64,000 nt of DNA from Crossaster papposus. Lineage: Eukaryota; Echinodermata; Asteroidea; Velatida; Solasteridae. The position numbers were made by a program, and so were the translations under genes. Below, one piece after another: positions 1 through 12,572 of the stretch (positions are counted from its first letter, which is position 1; each line of letters opens with the position of its first letter). The stretch is taken from the NCBI GenBank assembly GCA_037893245.1, contig JBAIAA010000904.1, forward strand, positions 434,001 to 498,000, in the 5' to 3' direction. The notes beneath the pieces were generated by a model. The model did no database searches. It saw only the letters and a program-made list of their open reading frames with translations, and was not told the DNA's origin.

Positions 1-1849
1 ATTCGTAAAAAGTATGAACGTCATTTTCGCAACGAATTAATTCGGCACATCGCGCTGCGAATTATTTGCGCCCAGTCAGGGTCTTTGATTTTTTTTGTTA
101 TATCATGTGGGGGGTGAGGTGAGTCTAACCAGGTCGCTGACACATTTTTATTAGGAACAAATTCTGAAAAATAGAGGTTCACACAGTTCACAGCTCACCT
201 GGGTTCAACTACTACGAATTTCCCATCATCTATGGAAACTTTCAGACGCTTGCAGTCAATTGCAGATGACGAATTCCGACTCCAACTAGCTGGAGAAGGC
301 TTCAAATCATCCAAATTATCGAAATCAAGTTGATCGAATTTGACTTTCCGGCACTTTTGTACTACAATGCCCAATAATTCCGATTTGCAGCGTTAGTCAT
401 ATGGCTGCTATGCAATGATTTCCCAGCTACACTGGAATCCAGATGTACGGCGGACCACGACCCAGATTAGTCTCGTTCGGTCCCTTCAGGTAAAGTCTAT
501 CCGGACGGATCCGAGATAACAGTTATCAAAACTGTATCGAGTTGGTATATATAATGTGCGAACTATGGAAAGTGCCTGCCTGAATCATGAAGCCCTAACT
601 TTCGCGCTGCTCCCCGGCGGGTCCCGTTTCTTCCCATCTGGTCGAATTCGAATCTGGTATGAAGCCACGAACAATGATCAGAATTGAATGGACAAACAAG
701 ATCTTGTTTTAGTCAACTGTTCAAAGACGAAAACTAAACTCTAAATATCGACAAATAGCAATATCATTTTCGATCATCCTAGATGAGATCTAGGTGAAAA
801 CCAGAAAAGGTACGTCACTTTGGTGATAATGTCTCTGTTTCGTTACATAATGTTCGAACGGTCTCGCTCATCTGATCCATGGTCTTGATAATTCGTTCCA
901 TCGGTAATAAATTCACGACCTTTCTATTAGAACGTCAACTTAACAGACGATACAATAATTGAAAAACTGAAACACGCACTGACTTTTTCAGCACTGATTG
1001 TACATGTACGTGATATTAGCACCGAATTACGATTATGCAAGAAACAAATTTCGCCGAAGATGGTTTTCCGAAAACAAAATAGTTGTCAGTCGATAGTAGC
1101 CGGCGACGGTTTCTTATTCGAATCCGATCTAATCTAGACTATCAAGGACACACAACACATGATAAACTGCAGAGGCTATCAAAAACTGATTTATAAAAAC
1201 TTGTTTGTGACAAATAGTGATTACGCTCCTCATAGAGCGACTTTTCCAATACAAACATGTGAAATAGCGACAATACGATGTCCCGACTGCGGATTGGAAA
1301 TCAACTGGACATCTGTACGTAAGAGATTTCATAATTTTTTATATTATTTATGTCGATTCATGTGGCAATTTATTGGCTCAATTCATGCATGCTCAATAAT
1401 GCTGAAGTGATGGAGGCTTCAGATCGAGATCTTCCATTACGCAACCACTCATAAACTCTATGTGAAAATGACTAGAATGCGAAAATGAACATGCCTGAGG
1501 GCCGGAGGGGTGATCTGGAAGCATTGACCTCTCAATGCTATTTTTTTCCTGCGAGCTAGGGGTAGGTCTTGTAGTAACTGACCTCACAATGAACTGACCC
1601 CTGACCTCCCGCGAGGTAGGGGTGGGTCTGGATCTGGAAGTCTGCTCTAGAAAAAAAATCATGGGAAAAAGGTGGGTCTCCATGCAGAAAATTTGGCAAA
1701 GGTGGGTGGGTCACTGGTCAGATTTATGTTAGGATTTTCTACACATGATATAAAAAAAAAAAACACCCGAAGACCCTCGGATCGGCCCAGTGTAAGAATT
1801 CGCACGATTAAAATTTGCATCGCATTCGCATGAAGTATGAACCGGCCTT
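1..1849. other. Non-coding stretch upstream of unit 1
   Basis: I see no convincing gene here. The short open frames on both strands have no recognisable domain, no repeats of codon periodicity and no splice context. The last few hundred bases hold A-rich and GGTGGGTCT-like low-complexity sequence. Homology with unit 3 starts around 1850, matching sequence near 44330. Confidence 0.5.
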
Positions 1850-3074
1850 AACGCGGTGTAACTCGGGTTATGGGTGTACTAATTGTGTGTGCACGATGTC
1901 TACTACTAATTAACTACATTTTCTCATTGTCATACCGAAGAGGGCCATTACAGACTCTGCACCCGTTCACAACCAAGGGATCATAATTGCCTTTTACTTA
2001 TATTTCCTTTCAGAGCCACACACCTCACTAATAAAGAGACTAGTACTGCGCTTTACAGTGTAAGTTAACGCTGTGGGTGTTCAGAGAGTCAAATGACAAG
2101 GACACGCGCGCCAAACCACAGTCTAAATAGAAGCTAGAAGGTCATAGTGCATGTTGGTGAATTACAAAAAAATAATCTGTAGGCCTATGTTCCTTACACT
2201 CTTCGTTTTCATGGTCTTCGTTTTTGGAACAGCCTAACCACAGCCGAACAAAGTCTAGTCGTCTATCGGCCGCTTCTAATCTGCTTACAAACGAATATCT
2301 CACCATGTGGCGTACTATAGTTTCTTCCCCATAGTCTTAATTACGTTGTCTTGCCTCCTCCATAATTCTTGTTTCCTTATTTTTAAATATTTTTCGATTC
2401 GCTTATTTTCTTAACCGTTGTTTACCATTGGTTATTGTCTTTTATTTTGTCATTCCTTTACACGTATACACATGGCAACCGCAGTTCAATGTGACAGTAC
2501 TAGCAAAGAAACAATATATGGGGGTTTGTCTGGGAAAAGCAAATAACATTTTGAAATTAAATAAACTTGGGAAATGAAAATTGAAAAAAGGGAAATCAAA
2601 GTTTAAGCTGAAAAGAAACTCTCCTTGAACTCAACATTTTTTTAACGGATGAACTGATATGCGCATATTATATTTGCTTGGACTTATACTTTTGTAGTAT
2701 TATTGCCTTTTCCTACATGTTGTTTATTCGTGCTGCCCAGTCCCTCCAAACTCCGCGCAACAGCAACACCACAAAGATTTGATGGCGAGTGGCAATCCTT
2801 TGTGATTGTGAGTGTTGTTTGGAGAGTGAGAGAAAAAGAGGACTGTGCTGTGGGTAGCCACTTCGCCAGTTGGTTCTTTAAAAATGCTGTGCTTTAGCCA
2901 ACACACTATCTGGTGTTAGAGCCGAGTTGTTTTATATGTAATAAACAAAACTAGCTTGACGAAAATCGTCAAGGCAGACAATATTGTCATATTCCAGTAT
3001 TGGCTTAGAGCGAGTGGCACACACCCAACCTGCAGGAGACGCCTTTTAAAACACTCGTAAGTTATTGTTTTCGT

Positions 3075-3182
3075 AATTGTGACCCATCATTTAAAGCTTG
3101 TTTAGCTTTAAATGATGAAATCAAAATCTCAATTTTCATTTTTGCCTCAAAGTGTCTCATTTACTCGTGCTGGGTCACAATT
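3075..3182. mobile_element. Small MITE with AATTGTGACCCA inverted ends
   Basis: A 108-bp element bounded by AATTGTGACCCA and its reverse complement. Inside the left end is a perfect 12-bp stem (ATCATTTAAAGC, loop about 7 nt, at 3087-3117). Its right end, read outward, is TGTGACCCAGCAC, the same word that begins the larger MITE at 7581, so the two probably belong to one family. Confidence 0.6.
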
Positions 3183-3408
3183 TATTCGCGTATTATTATC
3201 ATTGATGTGCACCTTGTATCTTTTTGGTATTGAAGTGGTCAATTTTACTTTTTCTTAAAAACCTGAGAAGATATTCTTTCCATAACACCTTTTGTCATCC
3301 GTTTATTTAAGATTTTGAAAAACATTCCCGATATAAGGCATATACTTAATTTTCGTCGAAGTTTTGTGTTTATTTGTATTACTGTGTACATGTAGATGGC
3401 CAACAACT

Positions 3409-3602
3409 ACATATGAAACACGATATGTGGCAGAGAACCCCCCCCCCCCCCCCTCTTTTGTGTTGACCATTGTGTTCCCGGAATCTCAGGAATTCCTTTT
3501 AGGTTTCAAGGGGGGGATGGGTTAGGTTACAATAGTGCTGAGTGCGTATAACGTATAGGGATAAGAGGGGGGTACCCCTCTGCCACATATCGTGCTGGGT
3601 AT
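3409..3602. mobile_element. MITE, CACGATATGTGGCAGAG family, copy 1
   Basis: The 17-bp word CACGATATGTGGCAGAG (3419-3435) and its exact reverse complement (3578-3594) form terminal inverted repeats around a poly-C tract. The sequence CAACAACT flanks the left side, and AAACAACT follows the right side. Unit 3 keeps the uninterrupted site CCAACAACTCTGTGG near 48487, so this is a real insertion with an approximately 8-bp target duplication, a size typical of hAT elements. A second copy lies at 23007-23191. No transposase is encoded. Confidence 0.8.
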
Positions 3603-3639
3603 AAACAACTCTGTGGTGAGTCTGATGGTCCACTATGAA

Positions 3640-4080
3640 GAGGACCAAGAGCTCATAAGAGACGATAGCTTGCGCGCCGCTTATGAAGGGCCAGGGGGCC
3701 AAGAGCTCATACGAGACGATAGCCCGTCCGCTTATGAAGATGACCAAGAGCTCATAAGAGACGATAGCCCGTCCGCTTATGAAGGGGACCAAGAGCTCAT
3801 AAGAGACGATAGCCCGTCCGCTTATGAAGATGACCAAGAGCTCATAAGAGACGATAGCCCGTCCGCTTATGAAGGGGACCAAGAGCTCATAAGAGACGAT
3901 AGCCCGTCCACTTATGAAGGGGACCAAGAGCTCATAAGATACGATAGCTTAATAGCTGAAATTGAAGAATGGATTGATGAAATTGTGAAAAGAAATGAAA
4001 ACCAACTACTGAAGGCGCGTTTGGCGTTCCATAATAGCCCGTCCGCTTATGATCATGAAGAGGACCAAGAGCTCTATTAG
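3640..4080. repeat. 45-bp minisatellite, unit 1 array
   Basis: About seven tandem copies of a 45-bp unit containing GACCAAGAGCTCATAAGAGA, followed by degenerate sequence and a last partial copy near 4035-4078. Copies beginning GATGAC alternate with copies beginning GGGGAC, a 90-bp higher-order pattern. Because 45 is divisible by three, the array is open on both strands: plus-strand repeats read about DQELIRDDSPSAYE. I do not think it is a gene, because the homologous unit 3 array (48560-49590) mixes 45- and 49-bp copies and loses frame. Confidence 0.85.
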
Positions 4081-6224
4081 AGTATTTTGAGTTACAGTAC
4101 TTAATTATTTTCTTTACTTAATAAATAAAGGTAATTGTGAGATTGTTTTAATTCAGAAGTAAAAGTATTGATTAGCATTTGTTATTGTCTAATTGAGAAG
4201 TAATCCAACTTGAGTAATTTATTCCGTTGATTTTTTTTTGATTTTTTTTCTAAACTAGAAACACCAAAAACCCAAAAAATATGAAAGGCTAAAGGAATAT
4301 AATTTTGTAAATGTGAATATATAGTTAATTGTGAATAAAATGTAATATTTTTAATATAGTAAAGAAACTAGAATGTTTTTGCCCTCTATACTCTATACAT
4401 CCCCTATATATCCCAAAGGAATTATTGAGATTTCGGCAATGGTTGGAAATACCGGACTATTTTTAAACACTTCCCCCAATTTATTAAATTAAGTTGAACC
4501 TCAATTGTTGGCAATACTGTTACACATCCGTGCATGCAGTTGTCAGTCATTAGTCTGGTTTCCTAACCTGCATCTATCAATTGCTATGTTATGTCTGAAT
4601 GAAGTCAAGGAACAGCATTAATGTTCTTGGTTTTTCCTTGCATCTATTCAAGCAAAACTTAAAAAATTGATCTCTGTCACAATATTTACCATATAAAAAC
4701 TATATTTCAAACCCATACATTTTCAAAAATACAACAAAAGCAAATGGTGTATACTACCTTTAATTCATGTAACTTTAAAACCTAGAGGAGTACATTCAGA
4801 AATTCAAAAAATCTCTATACATATTTGTAAAGTCAAAAACAGTGTATATATATCTATTTATTTCTCTATCTATGTGTCTATTTGCCTCTTTTATAAAAAA
4901 AAAATGTTCCAAAGAGAACTATATCAATACCTTTAGAGAACTAAGCTACTGGGCGAGTTTTCATGTAAAATCTCTATGAGGGTACAGCATTAACAATCAT
5001 TGAAAACGGGTCCTTTTTTCATCTATCGCCACCACGACATTATTCAACAGTGTACACCTTAGATCTTGCTACATTATGACCCACACATCACTCTTTTAAA
5101 AAAATGAAAGAATATCTAAACAAATAAATTATTTTCACTCGCGTAATTTGTGTTAAACGTCGCAGTTTTAGTAAAAATATTTATCCATTTTGTGTGTAAA
5201 ATAACATTAACATTATCATAATAATTTAATATAGGTTTTCCCGACCAATTTCGCAAAAAATAGCGTTTCAATTCATCTTGATAGTGGCCAATGTGAAGCG
5301 AATTTAGCTCTCTGCTGTCGTTCCCGTGGTTCATATTTCAGACGTTTAAATTCGTTTTCATACCTGACATATTCATGTTTTACTCATCCTACGTTAATTT
5401 GTTGGCATTTGGTTTAAGTGGTAATTCAATTTAACAGTCGGTTTGGTAAAAGATTATTTGCATATACTCCAAATTCGTCTATTCGTTTTCATTTTTGCTC
5501 ATTCTATTTAGCACTTTCTGCATCCAAAATATTAAAAGGGAAACGACTCGGACAAGATGCAAAGTAATTTGTTTTAACTTTTTCCCAAGTTTAATTCTAG
5601 TCTAGTTTGTTCAGCTTTAAAGTATCCTTATATAAAGTAAAATATAAGTTATACAGTGTGAAAGTCAAGATACAAACATTAAACTTTGGCAATAGTAAAC
5701 TTAGGTTTCTCCGCTTTTCATCGCGTATACATATAGTTTTTGTATGTTTTTACTTGTTACTTTTAGCTCTTTTATCTTGTGTATTTAATTTTTATTTTTT
5801 TCTTCTAACTGATTTTTCTTTTTGATGTGTTAAACAAGCGGGAAAGAGCAATCAATTTGGTTTTTTTGTTGCTGCTTCTTTGTGGCAGAATTTTGTTAGA
5901 GAAGTTCTCATTTACTTAATCAATTTGGAATAAGGCACTGTATAATTCTAAAGAACTGAACCGTTGTCGAATTCCTTCGCTTATATTCCATATACTGGCC
6001 AAACTGGCGCAACTGGAAGCTGGAGCTAATTTGAATGACCCAATGTGAAAATGTTAATGCCTCATCCTTGAAATTGAATCGTTGCAAAATGCAGTTGGAT
6101 GCATCGATATTGAAATTGAACAATCTATTTTAGTTAATTGAAATGTTGTTCTAAAACGTGCATCTAAATTCGTGGGAAAATGAGTGATTTGTCATCATTT
6201 GGGAAAACCTATATCAAAAGTATA
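4081..6224. other. Unit 1 upstream spacer, non-coding
   Basis: No gene seen. The sequence is collinear with 25960-26640 plus 26820-27050 in unit 2 and with 45070-46180 plus 49600-50340 in unit 3. That is old duplicated spacer, not conserved coding sequence, since indels break every frame. A word ATAGGTTTTCCCG at about 5233 matches the end of the transposon at 46190. Confidence 0.6.
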
Positions 6225-6800
6225 GTTCTAGATTAGCTATGTATGCAAGTACATAGATGTTATAATGACTAATACATTGTACTGCCACCAGCAAACATAA
6301 TCAAAGAAAATGATTTTGACGATTTAACCCTTTAAACTCGGGCCTGTTTTCGAAGATTTTGTACGTGTTGCTACTGTAGTTTGTATATACAAATATTATT
6401 TACAGTGTACAAATCCCATATAATTATGTATCATTGGAAAGCTTACAAATAGGGCTATATTTTGGGGGAATATTTGGACCCCCCAGAAGCTTTTAAGGGA
6501 CTTAAGTCAGATGTAGCACGGGGCTGAGTGCAAAGGGTTAAAACAATTAACAAAAGAGGTTCAATTGTGGATCCTTGAGGGACGGCATATGGAAGTTGTT
6601 TAGAGAGAAGACTCGTAAGGACAAATAATTATAATACCATGGTTAATAATACCAAAGGCATTAGAAAGGTTAAACAAATATTCCAAGTGTACTAATAAAA
6701 GGGGTGAATTAATATTAGTAGTTACTTTATCAATTAATTGAGTGATAGCGTGCGATGTCGAGTTATTTTCCCGTCAACAAAACGGCATATTAGATATTAA
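6225..6800 (-). pseudogene. Decayed CR1/L2-like LINE reverse-transcriptase fragment
   Basis: On the minus strand, remnants align by eye with the reverse-transcriptase region of the intact LINE at 36780-37160. Shared blocks include ATGGATCCTTGAGG, TTAGAAAGGT, ATTCCAAG and TTTATCAATTAATTGA. Order and orientation agree, but small deletions and frame breaks are everywhere. Related fragments sit at 27040-28570 and 50335-51880. It is broken off at 6800 by the Kolobok-like element. Confidence 0.6.
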
Positions 6801-6816
6801 AGGGCAATTCCACCGA

Positions 6817-9017
6817 GACTGACATTACGTTTTTTACTATTTTTGCATATTAAATCAGCTCTAATGCCTAAACAATTACTGCCAGCTGAACCATGTTTGG
6901 CATGGGGAATACTAGGAACTAAATACACAATATAGTATTGAAACTTTGAAATTTGATGTTCAGCTTTTCCGACTAGGGGGGTTGTTTACTGCCGTGACTG
7001 ACATTACAAAAAGCGACGCAACCAACAAGTGTCAAACACGTTTTGAAAATTTCTCTTAAAGTTAAAAGTGCTGCAGATCTAAATCCATGTGAACATTATA
7101 GCTGATAGGGTAACTTACGCATTTTGTAAAATGGAAAAAACTCTAATTGAATTTGTTCAAAAATATGCAAATTAACCTCCGTGACTGACATTACCGTGAC
7201 TGACATTACGCATTAGATTCATAATGCCTGTTAACAGCAACACTGATTTGACATGAAAACGATGAATGTTCTGTCAACAATAGAAGTATCAATTAACTGT
7301 TTGTGCTATATTTAAAGGAATAATTATAAGTTTGGGATGTTTAAAGGTTGGATCATTCATTAAAAGTCACAAAATATGTAAAATATATAAAAAACGCTCA
7401 AGTATATAATTTATGTACCGGTACATCACACTTTTTTTGTCATTTTGAATTTAGAAGGCAGTTTTCATTGACGAAAGTGTAAAGAAGGAGATTACTCCCA
7501 TTTTAGTAAAATACCGTAGTCTTGTCAGTAAATAACATGTAGCTTTTCACGTGCATCAAAGAATTGAGAGAAGAAAAGATATGTGACCCAGCACATCAAA
7601 ATCAGCAATATGTTGGAAAATGACTTGTTGAGATGTACATTGCAAGATTGGAAATTCCACAAGCTTTCTAATGATACATGTACCCATCTTAAGCCTGTAC
7701 CTCATAGTCAATAACTTCTCAGCTACAGGATTGTGGTGAGCATCATTAGGAAGCTTATGGAATTTCCAATTTTACTTTGTACAAAAAGTCATTTTCCGAC
7801 TTATTCCTGATTTTGATGTGCGGGGGTCATTATGTAAAACTGATATTTCAAAATTGTCAATGTGCTAAAAATACATTCCAATATTTCTTTACACACACAC
7901 TCTCCCATCCCAGCCAGTGAGCAACATTCAACGTGGTTTATGTCAGTATAAGATTCTAAGTTTTGTTTTTCAATTTGAAGTACACCATGTGGACTGTCTG
8001 TAAATTTGTTTTAAAGTTTTGGAATCGATCTATAAAAGTTCCTTAGCAACAGTCGAGGTAGATACCACATCCACATGATGGACAGAAAACTAGGCTTACC
8101 CCACACCCAACCCAACTCGGCCCTCCACCTAACACACCACAAATTTACAGCTTGGTGTATACCGGTACATGTAGTAGCAATTCAGTAATTATAAGTTTAA
8201 ATTGTTTGTGACTGACATTACATAGTCATCAAATTTATAATGCTCTCGTCATCTATAGTTTCTTCTAATCAGTCTTAGATACCAGTAGCTACTCCTAATT
8301 TTCTTTTTGTTGACCTACTTTTTTTTTTTTTCCTTTACATTTCTTTGCTTGTACATGTATGTATGCCTCATACAATCCCCTTTCTTTCCCCTGTACTCGG
8401 CCTGTCTCTTTGCTGCTGGTTTTGGCATTCTGCTTACAGTCTTGTAAAATGTGTGCAGTGTTTGACCTTGGTAATAATTATGCCAATTTTTTTAAAAATA
8501 AAAAATCTTGTCTATCATTTCTTTTACATGTACTTCAATCAAATGAAAAATATTCATGTTAAACGTTGTGTGCCTGAAATACATGTATGGTACATTCCAC
8601 CAAAAAAAAATCCATGCCATTCACTTTATACATGTATCTGTACTGGATGATACAATGTAGTTGATTAGAAATACAAATTATGAGGAATCCTAGAGCATTA
8701 TTTCAAGATTACACAAGCTTTACTGAGTTTCATTGTGGGTAATATACAAGTTATCAGTCCATCCACTGTTCAAAATTTCTTCCATTGACTTATGTAATAA
8801 CGTGACTGACATTACAATATCGTGACTGACATTACATTGTGACTGACATTACACTTTTGTTCAACTCACCAAATCTATGAATAACAAGTATTTGCCCACT
8901 TGATAGTATTATTGCACTGCCCAGACCCCATACTAAGAAAATAATTAAGGGCGCATGTTAATTGTTATCCTGTAGGTTTTTATGGGGAAAAACATCGTGT
9001 TTTGTGACTGACATTAC
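6817..9017 (+). repeat. Nine dispersed direct copies of GACTGACATTAC
   Basis: Copies are at about 6817, 6994, 7181, 7196, 8208, 8802, 8822, 8839 and 9004. Eight carry the full 14-mer GTGACTGACATTAC; the first reads GAGACTGACATTAC. All are in the same orientation, clustered towards both ends of the 2.6 kb element with none in 7210-8200. I noticed none elsewhere in the window. They may be transposase-binding repeats, but that is inference. Confidence 0.85.
7581..7830. mobile_element. Nested MITE, ATGTGACCCAGCAC family
   Basis: A 250-bp foldback. The left 45 bp (GTGACC.. GCACATCAAAATCAG .. GGAAAATGACTT) recur inverted at the right end with few mismatches, and an inner pair TTGGAAATTCCA / TGGAATTTCCAA extends the stem. 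It lies in the motif-free middle of the Kolobok-like element and shares its outer word TGTGACCCAGCAC with the MITE at 3075-3182. Confidence 0.65.
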
Positions 9018-9381
9018 ATTAAGCCTAAAGCGTTATTTTGACGGCACATCCTGGGTATCTAACATTAATTTCATATAAATAAAAGTTATTTTTCTAAGAA
9101 GGGATAGTAAGAGTTGTTATTTTACCACAAAATTGAATTAAATATCATTAGACTTATAAAAAAATACCAAAAGAACTAAGTTTTGTGTTTTTACCTACGA
9201 TTGGTAGCATAAAATAGTATCAACTTCAGAGTGCTGTAACTTACAAAATAATTGGTTTAGAACTATTTTTTTTTCATTTCTAGAAACTTCAGAATATACC
9301 TTATTAATTTTGCAAAAGATATTTAAGAAAAAGGCATTTAAAAAAATTGACCCTCGTGTCGCACTTGCGTGGAATTGCCCT

Positions 9382-9838
9382 AAACAGTATAATATATTTT
9401 TTTAAATGACCTACATGTACTTTTACGCTATTCCATGCAATACATTTTGTACACGATCAAGGGGCAGTAACATTTGTTTTTATTTAAGTACAGCGTTTTA
9501 AAGCAAAATATTGAGAAAAAAATTGAAAATAAAAACTAATGTGTCGCTTTTAACATTAAATAAGAGTTACAGAAAACACTATTTTGTTCGTTTTGAATAA
9601 TTACGATGCGATACATGTAAATATCGATGATTGGGCTTTATATATTGTGTGTGACAGATTGTTTTATAAATATGTGATGTCACACTGCGCGTGCATTGGT
9701 ATAAATAAAGGGATTCCCTTGGTTTCCGGTTTTCAGTTGACAATGACCAAACAATGTACAAATGTAGAACAATATACAACTGAACTATTGGCATGTCATT
9801 GGTGATTAGAAACTGACAGGACTGGTTACAATGTCACG
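9382..9838. other. 3' flank of TRIM-NHL gene A
   Basis: Non-coding. From about 9580 the sequence aligns with 29236-29483 and 52560-52786, so it is probably the 3' UTR and downstream flank. I see no canonical AATAAA signal on the minus strand close to the stop; AATATA and ATTTAA variants occur. Confidence 0.45.
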
Positions 9839-12572
9839 TCACACCTGGTGATACATCTTGACTGAGTAGCAGTCAGCCACTGCCAGCTGCCCATCTGATG
9901 TGAATGTGATTCCGCGGGGCCAGTGCAGACCCTGTGCAATGCACTTGAGAAAGCCACCTTGAGGGTCATAGTGGTGGATATGACCCGTGTTATCACCATT
10001 ATACATTGCAACATAGATACCAGAGCTATCAGTGTACACACCGCAGCAGCACAGTACTGGTTGACCATTGATAGTGGGTTTGATAGTGCGCCGTGTAGTA
10101 CCATTGTCATCAGCAACATTTACTGTCTGTGACAATGAACTGATGACAATTCTATCATTGCTGTCTACATCCAGATAGTGAGGTGCAACCTTGACTAGTA
10201 TGGTACGTAGGAGCTCACCATCAGTGGGGCTGTGTTCAGTCAACACCAGCCTCTTGACATCACCTACTACGATGATACCATCATTCTTGACAGCTACACC
10301 GCAGAGGTTAACTGCGGTCTTACTGACCTCACTCGGTGGCACCGTTGGGAAATCGTAGGCCAGCGTGTTGTCGCTGTTGAACACCTTCACATGGGATTCG
10401 CCTCTCTCGACGACCACCAAACGATTGTTGGTGCGTGTAACTGCGATGCGGAGTGGACCTGTAGGAGTCGCGATATCAAAACAAACAAACGATCATTATG
10501 CATTTATTGCACAATCCTTACAACACAGACATTCTTGAAAGAGTAAAAACTGCAGTGGAAAAATGTCTGTCAAAGAATACATTGTTAAGATGTGTACATG
10601 TTTGAGAAATCACCGCGTCTTATAATTCATCTTGCATGATCTTGTTATGTTTGGTGTTTATTTATGCCCCAGATGATGGGGCATGAACTGCTTCACCGTG
10701 ATTTATCTTTCTGTTTGAATAATATGCTATATAGAATTTTAAGAAAGGTCTTCCTTGCATATGATAAACATATGATAAACATATACACTGCAAAAACTGT
10801 GTTTAGCATGTGAACACTTTGTTGAAAGCTTTATTACTATAAAGTGCAATAAAGTGTTTACATGCTAAACTTGTTTAGCATGAAGATAGATAGTGTTTAG
10901 TCATTAAACATCCATGTTTAGAAATTGGACACGGGTGTTTAGCTGCTAAACATGTTAAATGTTAGCAAAACAAATCTGTTTACTCGGTAAACACAGGTTT
11001 TGAAGTGTAAACCCGCGTATACTGATGATTACGCGAAAATATTTATTTCATCAAATTCACAGTATTTATGTTGTTTTTTAGGTAACTATCAGATGTTTTT
11101 TTCTTGGACTTTGAAATTTTGTTTTTATGGAATATACATTGAGATTAAAAAACCTTTCCGTGTCATGAATATTAACTTATTCAATAGATCATTATTCTGT
11201 TTCAAATTTACAGAGAATATTACTAGTGAAGAGCGAAGGGAAATTTGTTCAAGTGCATCATTTCGCAGAACTTACCTCCTTGCATCGGGATTGTGCTTTT
11301 CTGGTTGCCATCGATGCTGCAGATCACAACTCGTTTGTTGTAGTAGTCAGTCACTGCAATCTCATCATGTTGACGAGCAGCAATGCCCCAAGCCCCATTG
11401 AACTGTCCTGGACCGCTTCCCTGTCTACCAAACTCCCCACACAGCTCCCACTTGCCTTCCATCACCACCTCACCCAGATTAATGTCACCAATCCCCCCAC
11501 TCTGATTGAACTTCAGAAATGTCAGCCTGTCATCAACTCTAGGAATAGCCTGACCGCCCAACAGTTTCAAGTCTTTGCTGATTGTAGGATAGAGTGACAG
11601 GAAGTCACTATCCGATGCAGTCTTTGTCACCTCTCTAGCTGTATCTAGTGAAAACTGAAACCTCTCCACAGCCAAGCTCGCGTTTTTCTCACATTCTTCC
11701 AGTTTCTGCTCACGATCCCACTGAATGTTTTTGATGTCGTCAAGGATGCGATTTTCTTGAGCCGTGATCTCTGCTCGTATCTTAGCTGCTCTGTCTTGAA
11801 CTTCTTTCTTGACTTTCTTAATTGTGAGATTTAAATCTTTTTTCAGTCTTGAGACTTTTTCTCGTGATTCCTGGATTTTCTTTATTGATTTTTCAAGTGG
11901 AGAAAACAGAACAGCCAACGACTGCTTGTATGTTGATGAAGCCAGATTTATGTCAATGTACGCGTGTTCTGGCTTACAGTGGTCAACGACGGTACAATCA
12001 CGGCAGATCAACACTTCACATGTCGTGCAAAAGAACCGTGCTGCTTCGCCCTCATGAATTGAACATTTTGGTTGTTGTTTCTGAGGTTTGTTTGTCAGTG
12101 TAACCTTTCCCTCACGAATGTCCTTCAGTGGAGTCACCTTGTGGTTTGATGTTGCTGCGAATCGAAGATGCATTTTACTACAGGCTGAGCAAACATTCTG
12201 GTCGCAGTCCAGACATCTATGCGTTGCCTCATTGGCTTCCTCACAAATACCACACGAAATACCAGCATCACCCAAGCTCACTACCTTCTCCTGAAGTACA
12301 ATCTCCTCAACCAAACCGATTAGATAAAAGTTGGTTTTCAGACCCTGCACCCCCGCCTCTGGAAGCTTCGTCTCCTGTCGACACACGGGGCAAAGAATCT
12401 CCGTACAGCCCTGGTGCTTCGTGCTGTGGTATTTCAGCAGGCATTGCTCACAGAAACTGTGGAGGCATTCTAGTATTTTAGGCCGTTCGTATCTCTCGTG
12501 ACATATGCAGCACTCCAGATGCTGTCTGCTAATCGTCTCTAGAGCTAAACTTATCGCAGGGCCGGTCGCCAT
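9839..12572 (-). CDS. TRIM-NHL protein A (predicted RING E3 ubiquitin ligase), two coding exons
   Basis: Coding sequence is complement(join(9839..10458,11276..12572)), 638 residues. Exon 1 ends with donor GTAAGT; exon 2 begins after CTCCTACAG, splitting one Gly codon. Domains: C3HC4 RING (C21, C24, C36, H38, C41, C44, C61, C64), B-box 1 (C107, C110, C120, C123, C128, C131, H135, H144), B-box 2 (C170, H173, C182, C185, C190, C193, H198, H203), coiled coil about 215-330, and NHL-type beta-propeller from about 375 to the end. No filamin domain lies between coil and NHL, so TRIM56- or TRIM32-like layouts fit better than TRIM2/3; orthology is unresolved. By family, it would ubiquitylate or bind targets through the propeller. 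The start is the first ATG (AAAATGGCG). Residues about 160-260 diverge from paralogues B and C far more than the rest. Confidence 0.9.
10785..11008. mobile_element. Intronic MITE in gene A
   Basis: Ends ACACTGCAAAAACTGTGTTTA and, inverted, ACACTTCAAAACCTGTGTTTA enclose 224 bp of intron rich in GTTTAGC/GCTAAAC words. The same element is in the intron of gene B (30440-30663) at almost full identity and of gene C (53729-53937) in diverged, shortened form. It therefore predates the duplication. Nothing suggests that it affects the splice sites. Confidence 0.7.

Larger units (their letters stand above)
6801..9381. mobile_element. Non-autonomous Kolobok-like DNA transposon (2.6 kb)
   Basis: Inverted ends AGGGCAATTCCAC (6801-6813) and GTGGAATTGCCCT (9369-9381) bound a 2581-bp insert present only in unit 1. 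The left flank is TTAA; the right flank reads AAAC, so a target duplication is not proven. The end sequence resembles that of the TTAA-flanked element at 16612-17370. Kolobok elements use TTAA targets and have AGG/GGG-type ends, hence the assignment by inference. No transposase-like frame is visible. It carries nine direct copies of a GACTGACATTAC motif and a nested MITE. Confidence 0.65.

Noticed and set aside
3499..4080. 162-codon plus and 142-codon minus frames over the minisatellite
   Set aside because: They arise because the repeat length is a multiple of three. The paralogous array in unit 3 is not open and no domain is present.
8345..8650. 101-codon plus-strand frame in the Kolobok-like element
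   Set aside because: The low-complexity hydrophobic translation resembles no transposase and is not shared with another copy.
11223..11275. Continuation of the gene A exon 1 frame past 11276
   Set aside because: The frame continues by chance into the intron; a GTAAGT donor is present and exon 2 joins in phase to an NHL domain in all three genes.
11226..12481. Plus-strand frames opposite the TRIM exons (also 30880-31860 and 54362-55516)
   Set aside because: They are shadows of the minus-strand RING/B-box exons, which have conserved zinc ligands and splice sites.
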